From Diogma glabrata (Eukaryota > Arthropoda > Insecta > Diptera > Cylindrotomidae): a DNA stretch of 64,000 nucleotides. Where the stretch lies: NCBI GenBank assembly GCA_963693315.1, contig OY856188.1, forward strand, positions 152,979,064 through 153,043,063, given 5' to 3'. How positions within the stretch are numbered: the stretch's first letter is position 1; the number at the start of each line of letters is the position of its first letter. Below, in pieces: positions 33,426-45,559 of this stretch. The translations under genes and the position numbers were made by a program. The notes under the pieces were generated by a model that was not told the origin of the DNA, did no database searches, and worked only from the letters and a program-made list of their open reading frames with translations.

Positions 33426-34767
33426 TTAAATTTTACAAATCTTCCTGCGGGAGTATCTAATTAATTCGTTAATGAATTCATTAATGAATTGTTACCGTTT
33501 GAAAATTACTATTGCATACGTGTTGCCAGCTAAGTCCCACCATTTTTAATTAGTTTGTTCATCATGATTGCCATCTGTGTTTGATCAACTATGCTTCTCT
33601 GGATAGTATTTGTGCAGCTCCCATTTTGTAATTTTGAGCTTTAAATCGATTGTAAAGTCGGTGTTTATGAACTATCTTGTGGTGATTACTATAAAAATAT
33701 TATACGGGCAGACGTGTAGGGTTTTGAAGAAACGCTTTAAGGCAAATTCTGTATACATTAAAACAGACCAACCAAATAAAACCTAAAGCAAAACATGTTT
33801 TGGAAAATAAAATGATTATTTAAATTTCTCAATAGATAATATGAGGTTAAAGAAAGAGGTGCACGACAGCAATAAATTAGATGATTTTGAATCCCTTTAC
33901 ATTCATAAGAACATAAACGCAATCAATATCGACAAAGGCAACATAAATTCAAATTTATTTAATTTATTTACTAACCACACACGACAATTGGACAAAGCAA
34001 GCGTAGTGAATTTTCAAAACTTTGACATTAAAAACAATGTTTTAAATACAAATACGGCACCATCTATTGGCTAGCCCAAATTTATGAGGCGTATATCACA
34101 CTTTCAAATATATTGGTGAATAAAAAAAATTTGACATGAAATTGGAGAGTTTAAAGCATTGAATAAATATATAAGGAAGAATAATTACGTGTGGCTACTC
34201 GAATATTTTTTGGAGTATGTAATTTTTATATCTGTGCGTTCTTCATCCATGAAATTTGACAGATTTTGTTTTGTATTTTAAAATAAAATGATAGCTTTTA
34301 TCCGAAATTCTACTTTAAAATATTCAAATTAAACAAAATTTATAAAAATTAAAGTTTAAATTAATGTTTTACAAAAGAATTATTAGTATTTGTGCAGTAG
34401 TTTGTTCATAAAATTGAAGTTGCATTAAAATATGTACAAATAATCTTAAATACACTGAAATTTGATCATCGAATTTCATATCCATGATTAGAATATTTTT
34501 ATTAATACTACGCATAAAAAGGGCTTAGAATGATATTTTAACAAAAACATAAAGTATTTGCTTACAAAAGCTGTTGTTTTCTAGTTTAATTTTATATTTT
34601 ATTACCCTACATAAATGTAATTTTTCTTAATCCATCGTTATCAAACCAAATTTCAAACGCTATCACAGCTGAATATAAGCTGTTCTTAAAGTAATTCAAT
34701 ATGATTAAAATTTGTGTTGTATGGACAATTAAAAATATTTATATTTGGAAATATAAAGAAATATTTT
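33426..34767. other. Interval with one unrecognised small open frame
   Basis: The frame at 33841-34074 starts at an ATG and encodes 77 Asn/Asp/Lys-rich residues with no known domain. It has no supporting splice or neighbour evidence, so it is not called a gene. The rest is AT-rich. Confidence 0.4.
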
Positions 34768-35057
34768 ATTCAAACCAGGGTTGGCATGATATATATCAAT
34801 GATATATATCCGATATATATCATTGATATATATCACGATATTTATTCCCTGATATATATCATGATATTTATAAAAAAAGAAATAATTAACTATATAAGAG
34901 AAATAATTAAAGTTAGAAAAACTGTTAACAGTAGCAGCACTGTCTGCAAAACGAATACCAAATCGGGGTAACCTAGCTCAGCTTGGTCGAGACCATAAAA
35001 CTGACATAGATCCTGACATAACAAAACTTATGACATAAATATTGTAATTTGTAATGA

Positions 35058-35490
35058 ATGCTAAACATATGCTTTGTTATCTTAAGTACTGCAGTCGCTT
35101 TAGACAGATCTCAAAGAGATAAAACGACTATTGCTGTTGTAGTTGAAATTTGGTATAAACTGAAAGTCGATCTTAAACTAGAAGAGCCTTTAAAAGTTAA
35201 GAGACTTTTTTATCGAAAGAGGGACATGTTCTTAAATGCACGTCATCCTAGCTAATTTATGCTTGACCATCGATTTTTAGGTAAACGTTTAAACAACCAC
35301 CAAAGAGACGAAAAGTATATTATATTTAGAGCTCGTTATTTAACTATAATTTTTTCAGACTTCCTTCTATTTATAATGGCGATTTTAGCTGAATCTACAC
35401 CATTTCCAAAATATTTATTTCAATCTCAGTTGGAATGCCTACCGAAGCAGGGTTATCCAGAATTTGATATACGGCCAAGCGTCCATTAAT
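35058..35490 (+). pseudogene. hAT transposase C-terminal remnant in H2
   Basis: Short frames give 'ALDRSQRDKTTIAVVVEIW', 'LMLDHRFLGKRLNNHQRDE' and 'AESTPFPKYLF', resembling the part of hAT transposases just before the dimerisation region, which includes a conserved hydrophobic and Trp-rich block. The dimerisation motif itself was not found. Stops separate the pieces. The equivalent in H4 is at 53756-54187. Confidence 0.6.
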
Positions 35491-35904
35491 GGTTAACAGT
35501 ATTTGACTTTTGTTATTGGGCCAGTACTAGAACCATTCATCGGCCGATCTATGGTTAACAGAAAATAGCCAGTATTAAGTTAACTTTGAATGGCCAAGCA
35601 CTGACCCATAAATGGTAAACAATACTTGGTTATTGTTATTGGGCCATTACTGGAATCATGAGTCGGCCAACCTACGGTTTGTAAAAATTAATCAGTAAAC
35701 TTTACTTTAAAATTTAAATGGCCAAGCTATGGCACGTAAATTGTTAACATTAATTGGCTACGCGCCAGGATGGACAATTAATTGATCCATCTTTGTCATT
35801 TGGTTAAAATTCACTCATTCATTTGGTTCAAAATCTATTCGCATTATCCATTTTAGAAATATGTATATAATTTGAAATATTTCGCATTTAGTTTAATTAT
35901 GGTA

Positions 35905-38430
35905 TCTCTGCTGAAAAACTAAACAATGGCTCATACACAGTTCCTCTACTGATGAGAAAGGTAAACAGGATGAACTGTTTGCTCTTTATCATAATTTCAC
36001 TCAGATAATAGATCAGCCTACCAGAGTTCCTGACATTCCTGGACAAAGAAGCAACTTACTTGATTTGTTTTTGACAAATGATCCATACTTAGTACAATTT
36101 AAAATATCAGAGCCTTTAGGTGGGTCAGATCATAATTTGATCTCCACAAAATTAAATATATAAATTCCAAAACAATTTAAAGCGAATCCCCGTCTTGTTT
36201 GGCACTACAAAGCGGCGGATTGGCAAGGACTTAAAATCTTCTTTAAACGCTTTCCTTGGAAACATAGTTGTCTTATTGGCCAAGACCCAAACACTGCTGC
36301 TCTTAATTTTTCTGAAATTATACTTGAGGGTATGTGCAGATTTATTCCTAATAAATTGGTCATTCCGAAGGTTGATCTTTGGTTTTCGAGTACATGCAAA
36401 AAAGCAATTAAAGTTAAAAAAAAAGCTTTTCGACAGTTTATCCAAAACAAAACTGATGAAAACCTTAGAGAGTATCGAAAAAAGAGAAATTTATGTAGGA
36501 AACTAATAGATGAAGAGAAAAATCTATTTAATTTGAAAAAAGCTTCTAAATTTGCTGAACACCCAACTGGTTCACGTAACTTCCTTAAAGCCGCTAAGGC
36601 TATCCAAGGCAATTTTTGTAAATCTTCTCTTCCTCCTCTTGTTGATAGAGATATACCTATTATTGACCCAAAAGAAAAGGCTAATTTGCTAGGACATTTT
36701 TTTCTATAAATTCTACATTAGACGAACCCAATTTCCAACCTAGACCTATTCCTAAAGCATCGCTCAAAATGAAGCGAATAATTTTTCGTAAAAACATTAT
36801 TAGAAAAATGCTTTTACAAATTAATACCAACAAGGCATCTGGGCCTGATCATATTCCTCCAATTATGCTTAAAACGTTTGCTAGGGAGCTGACACCTATC
36901 CTCACTAAAATATTTTATTTGTCTTATAAGAAAGGGATTTTTCCTGAAATATGGAAAATTGCTAGTGTACAGCCAGTTGCAAAAAAGGGTAGTAAAACTG
37001 ACCCATCCAATTATAGACCCATTTCAATTTTGTCAGTAGTTTCTAAAGTTTTTGAGAAATATATAAATTTTAATTTAATGAGCTTCTTAGAATTTTCCAA
37101 ATTACTTAATGAAAGACAATACGGCTTTCGAAAAGAAAGAGCAACGGGAGATTTGCATTCGTTTGTTACTCATCTTTGGAACAAATCCCTTGAAAACTTT
37201 GGTGAGACTTTCGGTGTTGCTCTTGATATTTCCAAAGCATTTGACAAGGTTTGGCACAAAAATCTTATATGCAAATCGAGAGGTTATGGTTTAGATGAGC
37301 CACTAATTTCTTGGATGCAAAGTTTTATATCTGAGCGAAAATTTCGAGTCAATGTTGACGGTATTTCATCGGATGTATTTTCGACTAATGTAGGAGTTCC
37401 TCAAGGTTCCGCTTTATCCTCAACTCTTTTTCTTATCTATATTAATGACTTGTTGATTTTAACAATTAATCCTATCCATAGTTTTGCTGACGATAGCACT
37501 CTTCATGCATCTCATGCTGCACCTAGATTATATTCACCTTTAGAGCTTAATAACTGTAGATCAAATTTGATAGATTCATTAAACGTTGATCTTAAAACAA
37601 TTTTTGATTGGGGTATTGCTAACAGTGTTGAATTCAATACGTCCAAAACACAAGTTTGCCATTTTTCAAGATTGTCAACACCTAACCCTTTTCCATTGAA
37701 GTTTGATTCCAACGATCTGATGGAGAAAGAGTCCGTGAAACTTCTAGGAGTCGAGATTGAAAATAATATGAAATGGAATTCCCATATTTTTAGCCTAGCG
37801 AAGAGCGCTGTTCAAAAATTGGGGTTTTTAGAACGATGTCGTAAGTTTTTCAATAGTGAACAGCTTCTTTGAATTTACAAATCTTTTATACGTCCCTGCA
37901 TGGAATATTGTTCTCATATATGGGGTGGAGCATACTTATGTAGTTTGAAGTATCTTAATTCTGTACAGCGGAGAGCAGTTAAATTAATTGGTAACTCAAA
38001 TCTTACTAATGACCTTGATTCCTTGCAGCATAGAAGAAATGTTGCTGATTTGACGATTTTCTACAAATATATCATGGATGAACGGGTTTCTGAAGAAATC
38101 AAATCGATTTTACCTAATTCTGCAAACCTATCACGTCATACCAGAGCATCTGTAGCGGCCCATCCTTTTACATTAGATGCCTTCCAGCACGACTTGTTCA
38201 ACAGAGTCTCTCATCTCTGGAATTCGTTACCTTTGTGGGTTTTCCCTGATAACTTTAATCCGCAAAAGTTCAAAGTCGCCGTTCATAAATTTCTCAAAGA
38301 AACTTAATTCTCAATCGATTCTAATCCCTAGTTGGCATGGTATCTTCGGATATTCAGAGACGTTAATATATAATTAATTATATTAACACTAAATATGCCT
38401 AGCTTTCAATAAAAAAAAAAAAAAAAAAAA
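35905..38430 (+). mobile_element. LINE family B, copy 1, nested in hAT H2
   Basis: A 5'-truncated LINE that begins inside the endonuclease (a 'LGGSDHNLIS' block near 36118) and ends in a 22-nt A-run at 38410-38431. Comparison with H1, which lacks it, shows it interrupts the hAT interior. The other copy is nested at the same place in H4. Confidence 0.85.
36195..38307 (+). pseudogene. LINE family B ORF2 (reverse transcriptase), disrupted
   Basis: Frames cover a linker (36332-36709), the reverse transcriptase (36769-37872) and the C-terminal region (37900-38307). Reverse transcriptase landmarks: 'NKASGPDHIPP', 'SNYRPISILSVVSKVFEKY', motif A 'ALDISKAFDKVW', motif B 'GVPQGSALSSTLFLIYIND' and motif C 'FADDSTLHAS'. 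A TGA at about 37870 breaks the frame before 'IYKSFIRPCMEYC', a frameshift lies near 36705, and a one-base run-length difference in the 36420 A-run breaks the linker in this copy only. It is related to family A at moderate divergence. Confidence 0.85.
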
Positions 38431-39293
38431 ATGTTAAGGTTGGTATAAGTTTAAAATTTTTTTTTGTTTAGACATCTTTGCTTTATTTTAATTATTTTGT
38501 ATTTAATTTATTTAAATTTACATATTTTATTTAATATTTTTAATGGCCCTGTCACGGTTGCCAGTATTCGGTCATTGTTCCAATATCGGACATTATTAGT
38601 TTTCTGTTACTACGCCAGATGTACAACCTTGTATGGGTCGTTGCCGTTTTTTCTCTGGTAAATGAATGGCAGCAATTTATTTTTCCGAATTTATCAACAA
38701 GTAAAATTATGTCACTGGCCGAGTTATAGTAGCCAGTACTATGAGTCATGGTTGCCAGTACCCGGTCATTGTTGAATTACTGGTCGCCGGCAATTGACCA
38801 TTACTGGACCAGTTGTATAGCCTTGTATGGACCATTGTCGGCTTTTTTCTGTCGGCACTCATTTATTGTTCGAAGTTATCATCCAGTTACATTATGTTTA
38901 TGGTCCAGCTATGGTTGCCAGTACTGCTTTACTGGTCGTCAGTAATGAATCATTTCTGAACCAGTTGTACAACCGTGTATGGGTATTGATGATGCAACCT
39001 GGCCAAATTGGACTTGCGCTATCGAAGATATAGATAAATATGCTTGATAAATTGCCTATAAACTAAATTGGAGTTGCCATATTTGAATTTAGTTTATAGC
39101 CAAAGAGGTAATAAACGAGGAAGTGATTCGATGCACTGCATGCAAGTGTGGAAAGGGCCTTATATCGTATAATATTTAAGATAAACAACTTATTAAAAAA
39201 TAAATATCAGAACTTGATATATATCGGATATATATCTGATATATATCGGATATTTTGATATTTATATAAATATCATGATATTTGCCAACCTTG

Positions 39294-39879
39294 ACACCAA
39301 ACAGTACATGCAAAAAAAAATATTTTTTTCTACGATAAGGGTACCCTTGGGAGTAAAAAATGGTTATGTCATAGATCAGGGGGTAATATGGGGAATTGTA
39401 TTTGTTATAAAATTCTGATTCTAACGATGACATGACATATTTTACTCATTTAATGTGTCAACCCTACCCACGGGGTTGGTTGGGGGTGAGGGTGCAAACT
39501 CAAAAGTTGCCCCGGTCTGAATAAAAGATAATGGTGCCATTAAATTTTTTTTATCTCTTCCCATTTATTTTATATAGATTTTTATATGCTAAAACTTAAA
39601 GAGGGTGTAAAGTGGTGAGGGTGGGTCCTACCACCCCAATCTCATTAAGTTTTCGGGAGACGGCCAAGTCCGATCGATTAATACCATAATCACAAAATTG
39701 AGTCAAAAAAATATCCAAAAACCACGTTTTCTGCCCGATTCTTAAAAAAAAACGATAGTTAAGTTTTATTTATCCGATATTCTTTGGTTTTTTCGATTAC
39801 GAATACCCGTACGTAAACGAAAAAAACCAAAGAATATCGGATAAATAAAACTGAAATTTAAACACTGGTTTATTGGGAA
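39294..39879 (+). mobile_element. Part of a minisatellite-armed element (Z), left of hAT H3
   Basis: This sequence parallels 60297-60770: 'tggttatgtca.agatcagg', 'ttttactcatttaatgtgtc', 'gacggccaa.tcc' and 'ctgcccgattctta'. It continues across hAT H3 at 41430-41560. Its missing left neighbour is at 54478 onward, across the inverted interval. Confidence 0.75.
39757..39850. mobile_element. Small foldback insertion of about 92 bp
   Basis: The arms 'gttttatttatccgatattc' and its complement (stem about 33 bp) enclose a spacer of about 22 bases with 'acccgtacg'. It is absent from the parallel sequence near 60750, where 'cgatagtta' runs directly into 'aatttaaacactgg'. Confidence 0.7.
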
Positions 39880-41429
39880 CAAGGTTGGCAAATATCATGA
39901 TATTTATATAAATATCAAAATATCCGATATATATCGGATATATATCTGATATATATCAAGTTCTGATATTTATTTTTGAATTATTTGTTTATCTATAATA
40001 TTATATAATATGCAGTAGAGGGCGTTCTAGTTTTACGCAAGCAATCTTCCTATGATTTTGAACCCCCATGTATAAGCAAAAAGTTGTACAATCTTTTTAT
40101 CTTACGCAAGATTTTTAAAATCTCCTCAGGAAAAATAAGAAAAAATTGAAGAACCCAAAGAAACGAAGAAGAATAAAATCGTCAATTTGCTAGCATTTTT
40201 GTTTCCGCAAGTCTATTACTTACCTTCGATTGCACAAGTCCAAAAAACGAAACCGATAAAAAGCCTGTTTATTTATTTGGTCAATTCGCATCATCAATAG
40301 TAATTACTTTCCATTATACCATTGGTGATGTATTTCTAAACTGAGATCCAAATACATATTTTGGAAATGGTGTAGATTCAGTTAAAAGCGCCATTGCAAA
40401 TGTCATTTATAATTTTAGTTATGTCAGGATCTCTGTCATCTTTGTTTGTAGTCTTGGCATAGTTGAACCAGATTACCTCAATTTTTTAAAAATGACTGTT
40501 ACTGGTCATCGTGCTCCATGGGATAAAATTAGTTTCTTCCCGAGTATTTTTTCTGCAAAGGGAGTATGGGTAGGTAAATGTTTATTTCGATAACATTTTA
40601 TTACTCGTAAAACGTGACCAGTAAATGCAGAATTGTGTCAGTCCAATGTCAATAGGTTTAATATGTGTGCTGAGCATCCATATTGTTTTAAGTTGTCACC
40701 CTCTGCGTATCTTCCCATTTTAGCAACATTACTACTATTATCTATAACTACGCTTCGTACTGACTACTGATACTCCAAATTTTTTAGTGGCGTTAGAAAT
40801 TGATTCCAAGGCATTTTCTTTAAGGTATTCTGATATATATGATTTTTACCAGATGCATCAACAGTATCAATAAGTAAGTGCAAATTCACGAGACTGAGTT
40901 TCAAAATATGTACATATATTATTGGTTCGTTATGTATGTTACTCCATTCCATCCAAAGAATGGAGTCTCCATCATATTTATTTTAACATTAAATCATTAA
41001 TTCGGAATAAACTTTGTTCAAAATAGGTCCTCCAATCTGGCGTTTACTCAAAGCGACATAACCCGGTCCGGTTTGGTATTTTATTACAACAAACCAACGA
41101 TATTATATTAACAACTCAACTCAACGCCCATTCAAATTTTAAATCGACAATTAATGCCCAATCTACTGAAGAAATATTGAACTAAACATTGTAAAATAAC
41201 CCGAAAGGAATTCGGAGAATTACATGAATAAAGACGTTGTTCTATGATAGGTATGCATTTTGTGCGCAGAGTGTTACCACTGTTAACAGTTTATCTAACT
41301 TTAAGATAGGAACAGTTAAGCATTAATTCTTTTATAAATATCATGATATATATCAGGGAATAAATATCGTGATATATATCAATGATATATATCGGATATA
41401 TATCATTGATATATATCATGCCAACCTTG
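39880..41429 (-). mobile_element. hAT element H3 with transposase remains and a perfect 8-bp target duplication
   Basis: The ends CAAGGTTGGCA and TGCCAACCTTG lie in minus orientation relative to H1. The octamer attgggaa flanks it at 39872-39879 and 41430-41437. The empty site survives near 60778 ('tttattgggaacgattgaa'). It keeps more transposase sequence than H1, H2 or H4 and has no LINE inside. Confidence 0.92.
40330..40990 (-). pseudogene. Decayed hAT transposase in H3
   Basis: On the minus strand, a frame at 40952-40764 reads 'MEWSNIHNEPIIYVHILKL' and 'LIDTVDASGKNHIYQNTLKK'. The next pieces give 'NVAKMGRYAEGDNLKQYGCS', 'AHILNLL' and 'VLRVIKCYRNKHLP'. The order matches the RNase-H-like core of hAT transposases, where the DGWTN/NEPI, TDNASNM, GCxAHxLNLL and RNHHLP blocks follow one another. 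Several stops and frameshifts prevent a full product. Confidence 0.7.
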
Positions 41430-41560
41430 ATTGGGAACGATTGAAAAATAAAATTTCAGATGTTTATTCGAAAAGAAAGATTGATTTTAGAAATTTTGAA
41501 ACTTTCCTTCGGATATAAAAATTTGCTATTTTGTTTTATTTTTTTCTTTTATTATAAAAG
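41430..41560 (+). mobile_element. Z element sequence right of hAT H3
   Basis: Continues 'cgattgaaaaataaaat', 'attcgaaaagaaagattga' and 'ttcggatataaaaatttgc', matching 60783-60895, which confirms that H3 inserted into this repeat. Confidence 0.75.
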
Positions 41561-41654
41561 TCCTCTTGTATTGACGTGTTTATAGAGCCTCTTACATGTG
41601 TAAAATCAAGTATATCCTTATTTTTGGCTTTCAATTTGGCTTCCAACATTTGGC

Positions 41655-43340
41655 TTGTTCGCTGAACGCTTTGCTCTGAACTCCACTGTTTTGGAAACTC
41701 CTGAAGAAATACCCCAAATCCAGTCTTCAGGAGTTAATATGAATGAACTTCACTTCAAACCCAAAATAGTCGCTAAACTTTTAAAGGGGTTAAACATCAA
41801 CAAAGCATCAGGAATGGACAATATTCCACCCATTATTTTAAAAACCTTTTCCAAAGAACTTGCACCAACTTTATCGAAAATATTCTACCAATCCTACAAA
41901 TCTGGTATATTTCCATCGTGCTGGAAGTTGGCAAATGTCCGGCCCGTCCCCAAAAAGGGACCAAAATCCGATATCTCAAATTATAGGCCAATAGCTTTAC
42001 TATCGGTCCTATCCAAAGTCTATGAGCATTATATTAATGCACATATTTCAAAATTTCTGGAAGAAAATCATTTAATATCCGACAGCCAATACGATTTTCG
42101 AAACAAAAGATCAACTACCGATCTATTAAACTATGTAGCGCATTGTTGAAAGAGCATACTTGATAAAGGTGGTGAAACATACGTTATCGCTTTAGACATC
42201 GCCAAGGCATTCGATCGAGTCTGGCATGCCAACTTAATCAACAAGCTCGTTGCGTACGGTTTTCATCCCAATGTTGTGAAGCTGATTCAAAATTTTCTAT
42301 CCAACCGATACATTTCGGTAACCTTAGACGGATTTTCTTCTGAGTCTAAACTAATTAACGCTGGTGTACCCCAAGGCTCAGTATTGTCCCCAACCCTATT
42401 TTTGATTTATATCAACGAATTGTTGAAAATCACCAGTAACCCAATAAATAGCTTTGCAGATGATAGTACTCTGCACAAGTCGTTCGAGCCCCTTCCTTCA
42501 AAAGGTAAAATGCACGAACGAATTAATCCTGCCCGGAGAGACGCTGCCATAAACGTGAACAAAGACCTGAATAAAGTCGCCGACTGGGGTGACCAAAACC
42601 TTGTCAATTTCAACTCCACCAAAACACAGCTGTTGATTGTTTTCAGATTAAAGACCGAGTTCCCCAAAGATATTTTATTTAGTATGTGTGATGAACGAAT
42701 AGGTGAATGTAATAACATTCGTTTATTGGGTGTCACAGTTTCAAATGACCTACTCTGGAACGATCATGTAATGGCGATGGCAAAAAGCGCGTCTAAAAAA
42801 CTCGGCCTCCTAAATAGATGCAAAAAATTTTTCACTCCATACCAATTGCTCCATGTTTATAAGTCCTATATTCGTCCCTGTATGGAGTACTGCTGTCAAT
42901 TTTGGGGTGCTGCCTCTGTTTCCATCTTGGCCCTCTTGGACTCTGTTCAAAAGCGGGCTATACGAATTGTGGGTGATCGAACTTTGACATCAAAACTTGA
43001 TTCCCTACAACATCGTCGCACTGTTGCTGACCTCGTTGTTTTTTACAAATATCGTCATCACCAGTGCTCAGATGAAATCAGCGGCATCATGCCTCAAACT
43101 TATTCTTACCCCCGTTCCACTCGGCAATCGGCTGCCGCAACCAGTGAAACGGTAAAGATCCCGCGCTGTCATACTGGCAGATCGCAGAGAGACTTCTTTG
43201 TCCGAACTGCGTACAAATGGAATAGTTTGCCGGAACACTTAGTCTCAGGTGGCTTCAACCCACAGATGTTTAAAAAAAGCGTTAATCTACACCTTAGAAC
43301 GCCAGTTGTTGTGGGACCCAGGTCTAGACCTATGTCTTAA
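41655..43340 (+). pseudogene. LINE family A reverse transcriptase, one premature stop
   Basis: The frame 41655-42149 ends in a TGA after 'LLNYVAHC'; a second long frame at 42276-43340 follows. Visible motifs: 'NKASGMDNIPP', 'SNYRPIALLSVLSKVYEHY', motif A 'ALDIAKAFDRVW' between the frames, motif B 'GVPQGSVLSPTLFLIYINE' and motif C 'FADDSTLHKS' intact. It ends with the family C-terminus 'GPRSRPMS'. The TGA is at the same position as in the intron-1 copy but is absent from the 46.5 kb copy, so the two share a defective ancestor. Confidence 0.85.
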
Positions 43341-43412
43341 AAGGTATTTATGTGTTGTTGTGACACATATTCTAAACCCTATTACACAACACATTTTAAT
43401 TAAAAAAAAAAA
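41655..43412 (+). mobile_element. LINE family A, copy 3, 5'-truncated
   Basis: Family-A similarity starts at 'cttgttcgctgaacgcttt' and ends in an A-run at 43402-43412. Upstream sequence is unrelated. Confidence 0.9.
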
Positions 43413-44160
43413 TAAATTTGTGTTATTTCATACAAAAATTGTATTGTGAAATTAAGATTATAATTTAAATAGTTTGGAGCGGTTTAAAATGATGAAAAAT
43501 GAATGATGATGACTGAAGCTGGGTTTTAGCATGCGAACTGCAGAGGACTGTGAACTTTTTTCTTAACCCATCAGAAATTTTATATTCACCAAAAAACTCT
43601 TATTTTTAATTGGTTAATAATTCCATCTACAGCCCACAGTTTGCCTGTTAAAACCCAGCTTGAGAAATTGATGTTATGAAAAATTTTTTGATTTCCTTAT
43701 TTCACGTATTCTACAATTTTTATGAAAATATTTTTTTATAGTACGCTTAAAGTCCACAACCATGTTACCTGGGTGACGCTAAGAGTATTGTGATGTATAA
43801 AACTCAAATGTATGTTTTCCTGGTTGAAGGAGGCTTGGTGCGAACATCGTTCTTCGTATATTTATAAACAGTGAAACATTAAAGATAATTTAAGGAGTTT
43901 TGTAACAGACTTTATAAATGTGTTTAAGCTAATGAAAAATATATCAGTGCAATTACAGTTCTAACAACTATGTATGGGCGACTTTTTTAGACGGCTAAAA
44001 ATGAAACTTTCAATGAAACAGATTTAATATTCAATAGTAGCATTTCTTTTAATTTACTGCGAAATAAAGTAATATGAGCGGCAATGTTTATTGATTCAAG
44101 GTTTAATTATAGATTAAAAAACATAATGCACCTAAAACTTCTGTATTAAGGTAGGTGTTC
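43413..44160. other. Interval without a recognised gene
   Basis: AT-rich sequence. The block near 43520-43670 has the inverted pair 'ctgggtttta' and 'taaaacccag', about 140 bp apart, which could be a small MITE; no target duplication was confirmed. Confidence 0.4.
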
Positions 44161-45108
44161 GGAACATTAGTGAGCTGTTCCAGGTTGTTTCCTGTTGCAA
44201 GGATCGAGCAGTCGTCTGCATATGACGTGGTTATATTGCCGTCATAAGTAAAAACACATTAATGCAAAAAATATAAAAGAATGAGCTCATTCCACCTTAG
44301 CAGTTACGAAACGTTATTCTATGACCCTGCCAAGTAAAAACATGATAAAATAACTCTAAACATGAAAATTCAATTTAAAACCCCGTTAAATTGAAAAACA
44401 TTTGCTTCAGTATCTAAACCGTCATACGTAAAAACGCAGTATTTTTACATAAAAAACAACATTAATAAAATATAGGCATGTTTTTCTTATGTAGAACATA
44501 ATTTAATAGTATAAATAAACTTAATAGCACAAGAAAGAAGTTGTAAAGCTACTGAAAAAGGTTGGCATAAACTCTTTTAGTTTTTGTCGTTTTTCTCAGT
44601 TCCAACATTTAGGTGGCGTTTATGTTTATGACGGCAGTATGCCTTCCGGTCAGGCCGGTAGACTACTTAGGTAAAGGTTTAATAATGAAGGTGAGAGAAC
44701 TCCACCTTGTGGAACCCATCTGATCTCATCTTAGATCTAGAGTTACGGAACTCAACGTATGTTTGGCGGCCTCTTAGGTAGTTGCACAACCTGCGCTTTA
44801 CTAAACCTTTCAGATTAGTGTTGAATATATCGTAGTGCAGCGTGTGACACTGTGTCGAAAGCTTTTGATAAGTCAAGTGCAACTAAAATTGTTCTGTTAC
44901 AGGGTTGTTTTTGGTTCAGACCATCACTGATTTGGTTTTGGATTCTGTGAAGAGCGGTGATTGTACTATGTGCTTTCCTAAAGCCATGTTGATGGGACGC
45001 CAATTTGCAAGATCCAGTTAACCGAGGTAGCAGAAGTGCTTCAATCAATTTTGCAACCGATGAGAGGATAGTGATCGGTCTATACTCTATAGGATTCTCC
45101 CTTCTCAA
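44160..45108 (-). pseudogene. Reverse transcriptase fragment of a third LINE family, split by an insertion
   Basis: Read from 45108 down: 'IEYRPITILSSVAKLIEALL', 'HQHGFRKAHSTITALHRI', motif A 'LVALDLSKAFDTV', then after a frameshift the 'GLVKRRLCNYLRG' block and a broken motif B region 'VPQGGVLSPSLLNLYLSSLP' near 44700. Motif C 'SYADDCSILATGNN' appears near 44220 beyond an inserted block. These are Jockey/BS-type motifs. Endonuclease and C-terminus are missing. Confidence 0.7.
44236..44636. mobile_element. Short inverted-repeat element inside the LINE fragment
   Basis: It begins 'ccgtcataagtaaaaac' and ends 'gtttatgacgg', and separates LINE motifs B and C, which are normally about 30 codons apart. 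An internal copy of the end, 'ccgtcatacgtaaaaac', lies near 44419. No coding sequence. Confidence 0.6.
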
Positions 45109-45182
45109 GAAGATATTTAGAGACGTTAATTTATAGCTTATTATTTAACCCTAAACATGCCTAACTGTATGTAAAAAAAACA
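45109..45182 (+). mobile_element. Family-B LINE 3' tail fragment
   Basis: Contains 'atttagagacgttaat' and 'ctaaacatgccta', then an A-run, matching the last 70 bp of family B (38350-38410). Confidence 0.65.
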
Positions 45183-45434
45183 CTAGGAGTGATAGGTAGT
45201 CAGAGGTTATCACGCAATATTAGTTGTAACTCACTAGATCCATCTTGCGTGGCGCACTGAAGACGTATTGGATTGGTGAGGCTGGTAAGGTAGCATCGGT
45301 CTGCGACTAGGGCAATTCAGCGAACGTATCCGTTCCGCTAGACATGATATATAATAGCGGACAAAAGACTCCTATAGCTCTGGTAAGCCAGACCCAGTGG
45401 TAACTTACATTTTTGACATTTCGAGATATTAACA
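45183..45434. other. Short interval without a recognised feature
   Basis: Less AT-rich than its surroundings; no domain or repeat boundary recognised. Confidence 0.4.
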
Positions 45435-45559
45435 CTTTTTTTTTAATAAAAAGTGTTGTGTAGTAGGAATTACAAAATGTGTCACAAAACAAGATACCTT
45501 TTAAGACCTAGGTCCCACAACAACATGCGTTCTGAGGTGATGGTGGACGCTTTTTTTAA
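45435..45559 (-). mobile_element. Family-A LINE 3' tail fragment
   Basis: T-run, 'agtgttgtgtagtagg', 'aagacctaggtcccaca' and 'acatgcgttctgaggt' match the family-A 3' end; about 125 bp retained. Confidence 0.8.

Larger units (their letters stand above)
34776..39293 (+). mobile_element. hAT element H2 (4.5 kb) carrying a nested family-B LINE
   Basis: The ends CAGGGTTGGCA and TGCCAACCTTG, gatatatatc arrays and interior match H1 at 22.6 kb. The 8-bp flanks differ: attcaaac on the left (34768-34775) and acaccaaa on the right (39294-39301). The inner sequence includes decayed hAT C-terminal transposase, minisatellites at about 35475-35780 and 38540-38990, and a LINE at about 35905-38430. Element H4 at 49958-54469 is its near-identical inverted partner, with the two flanking octamers exchanged. 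Confidence 0.9.

Noticed and set aside
33841..34074. Asn-rich 77-residue frame as a gene
   Set aside because: ATG start but no conserved domain, splice context or neighbour support; composition follows the AT-rich DNA.
36769..38307. FADD in place of YADD as a sign of a dead reverse transcriptase
   Set aside because: FADD occurs in all families A and B copies except one FADV, so it is the family norm; inactivity follows from stops and truncation instead.
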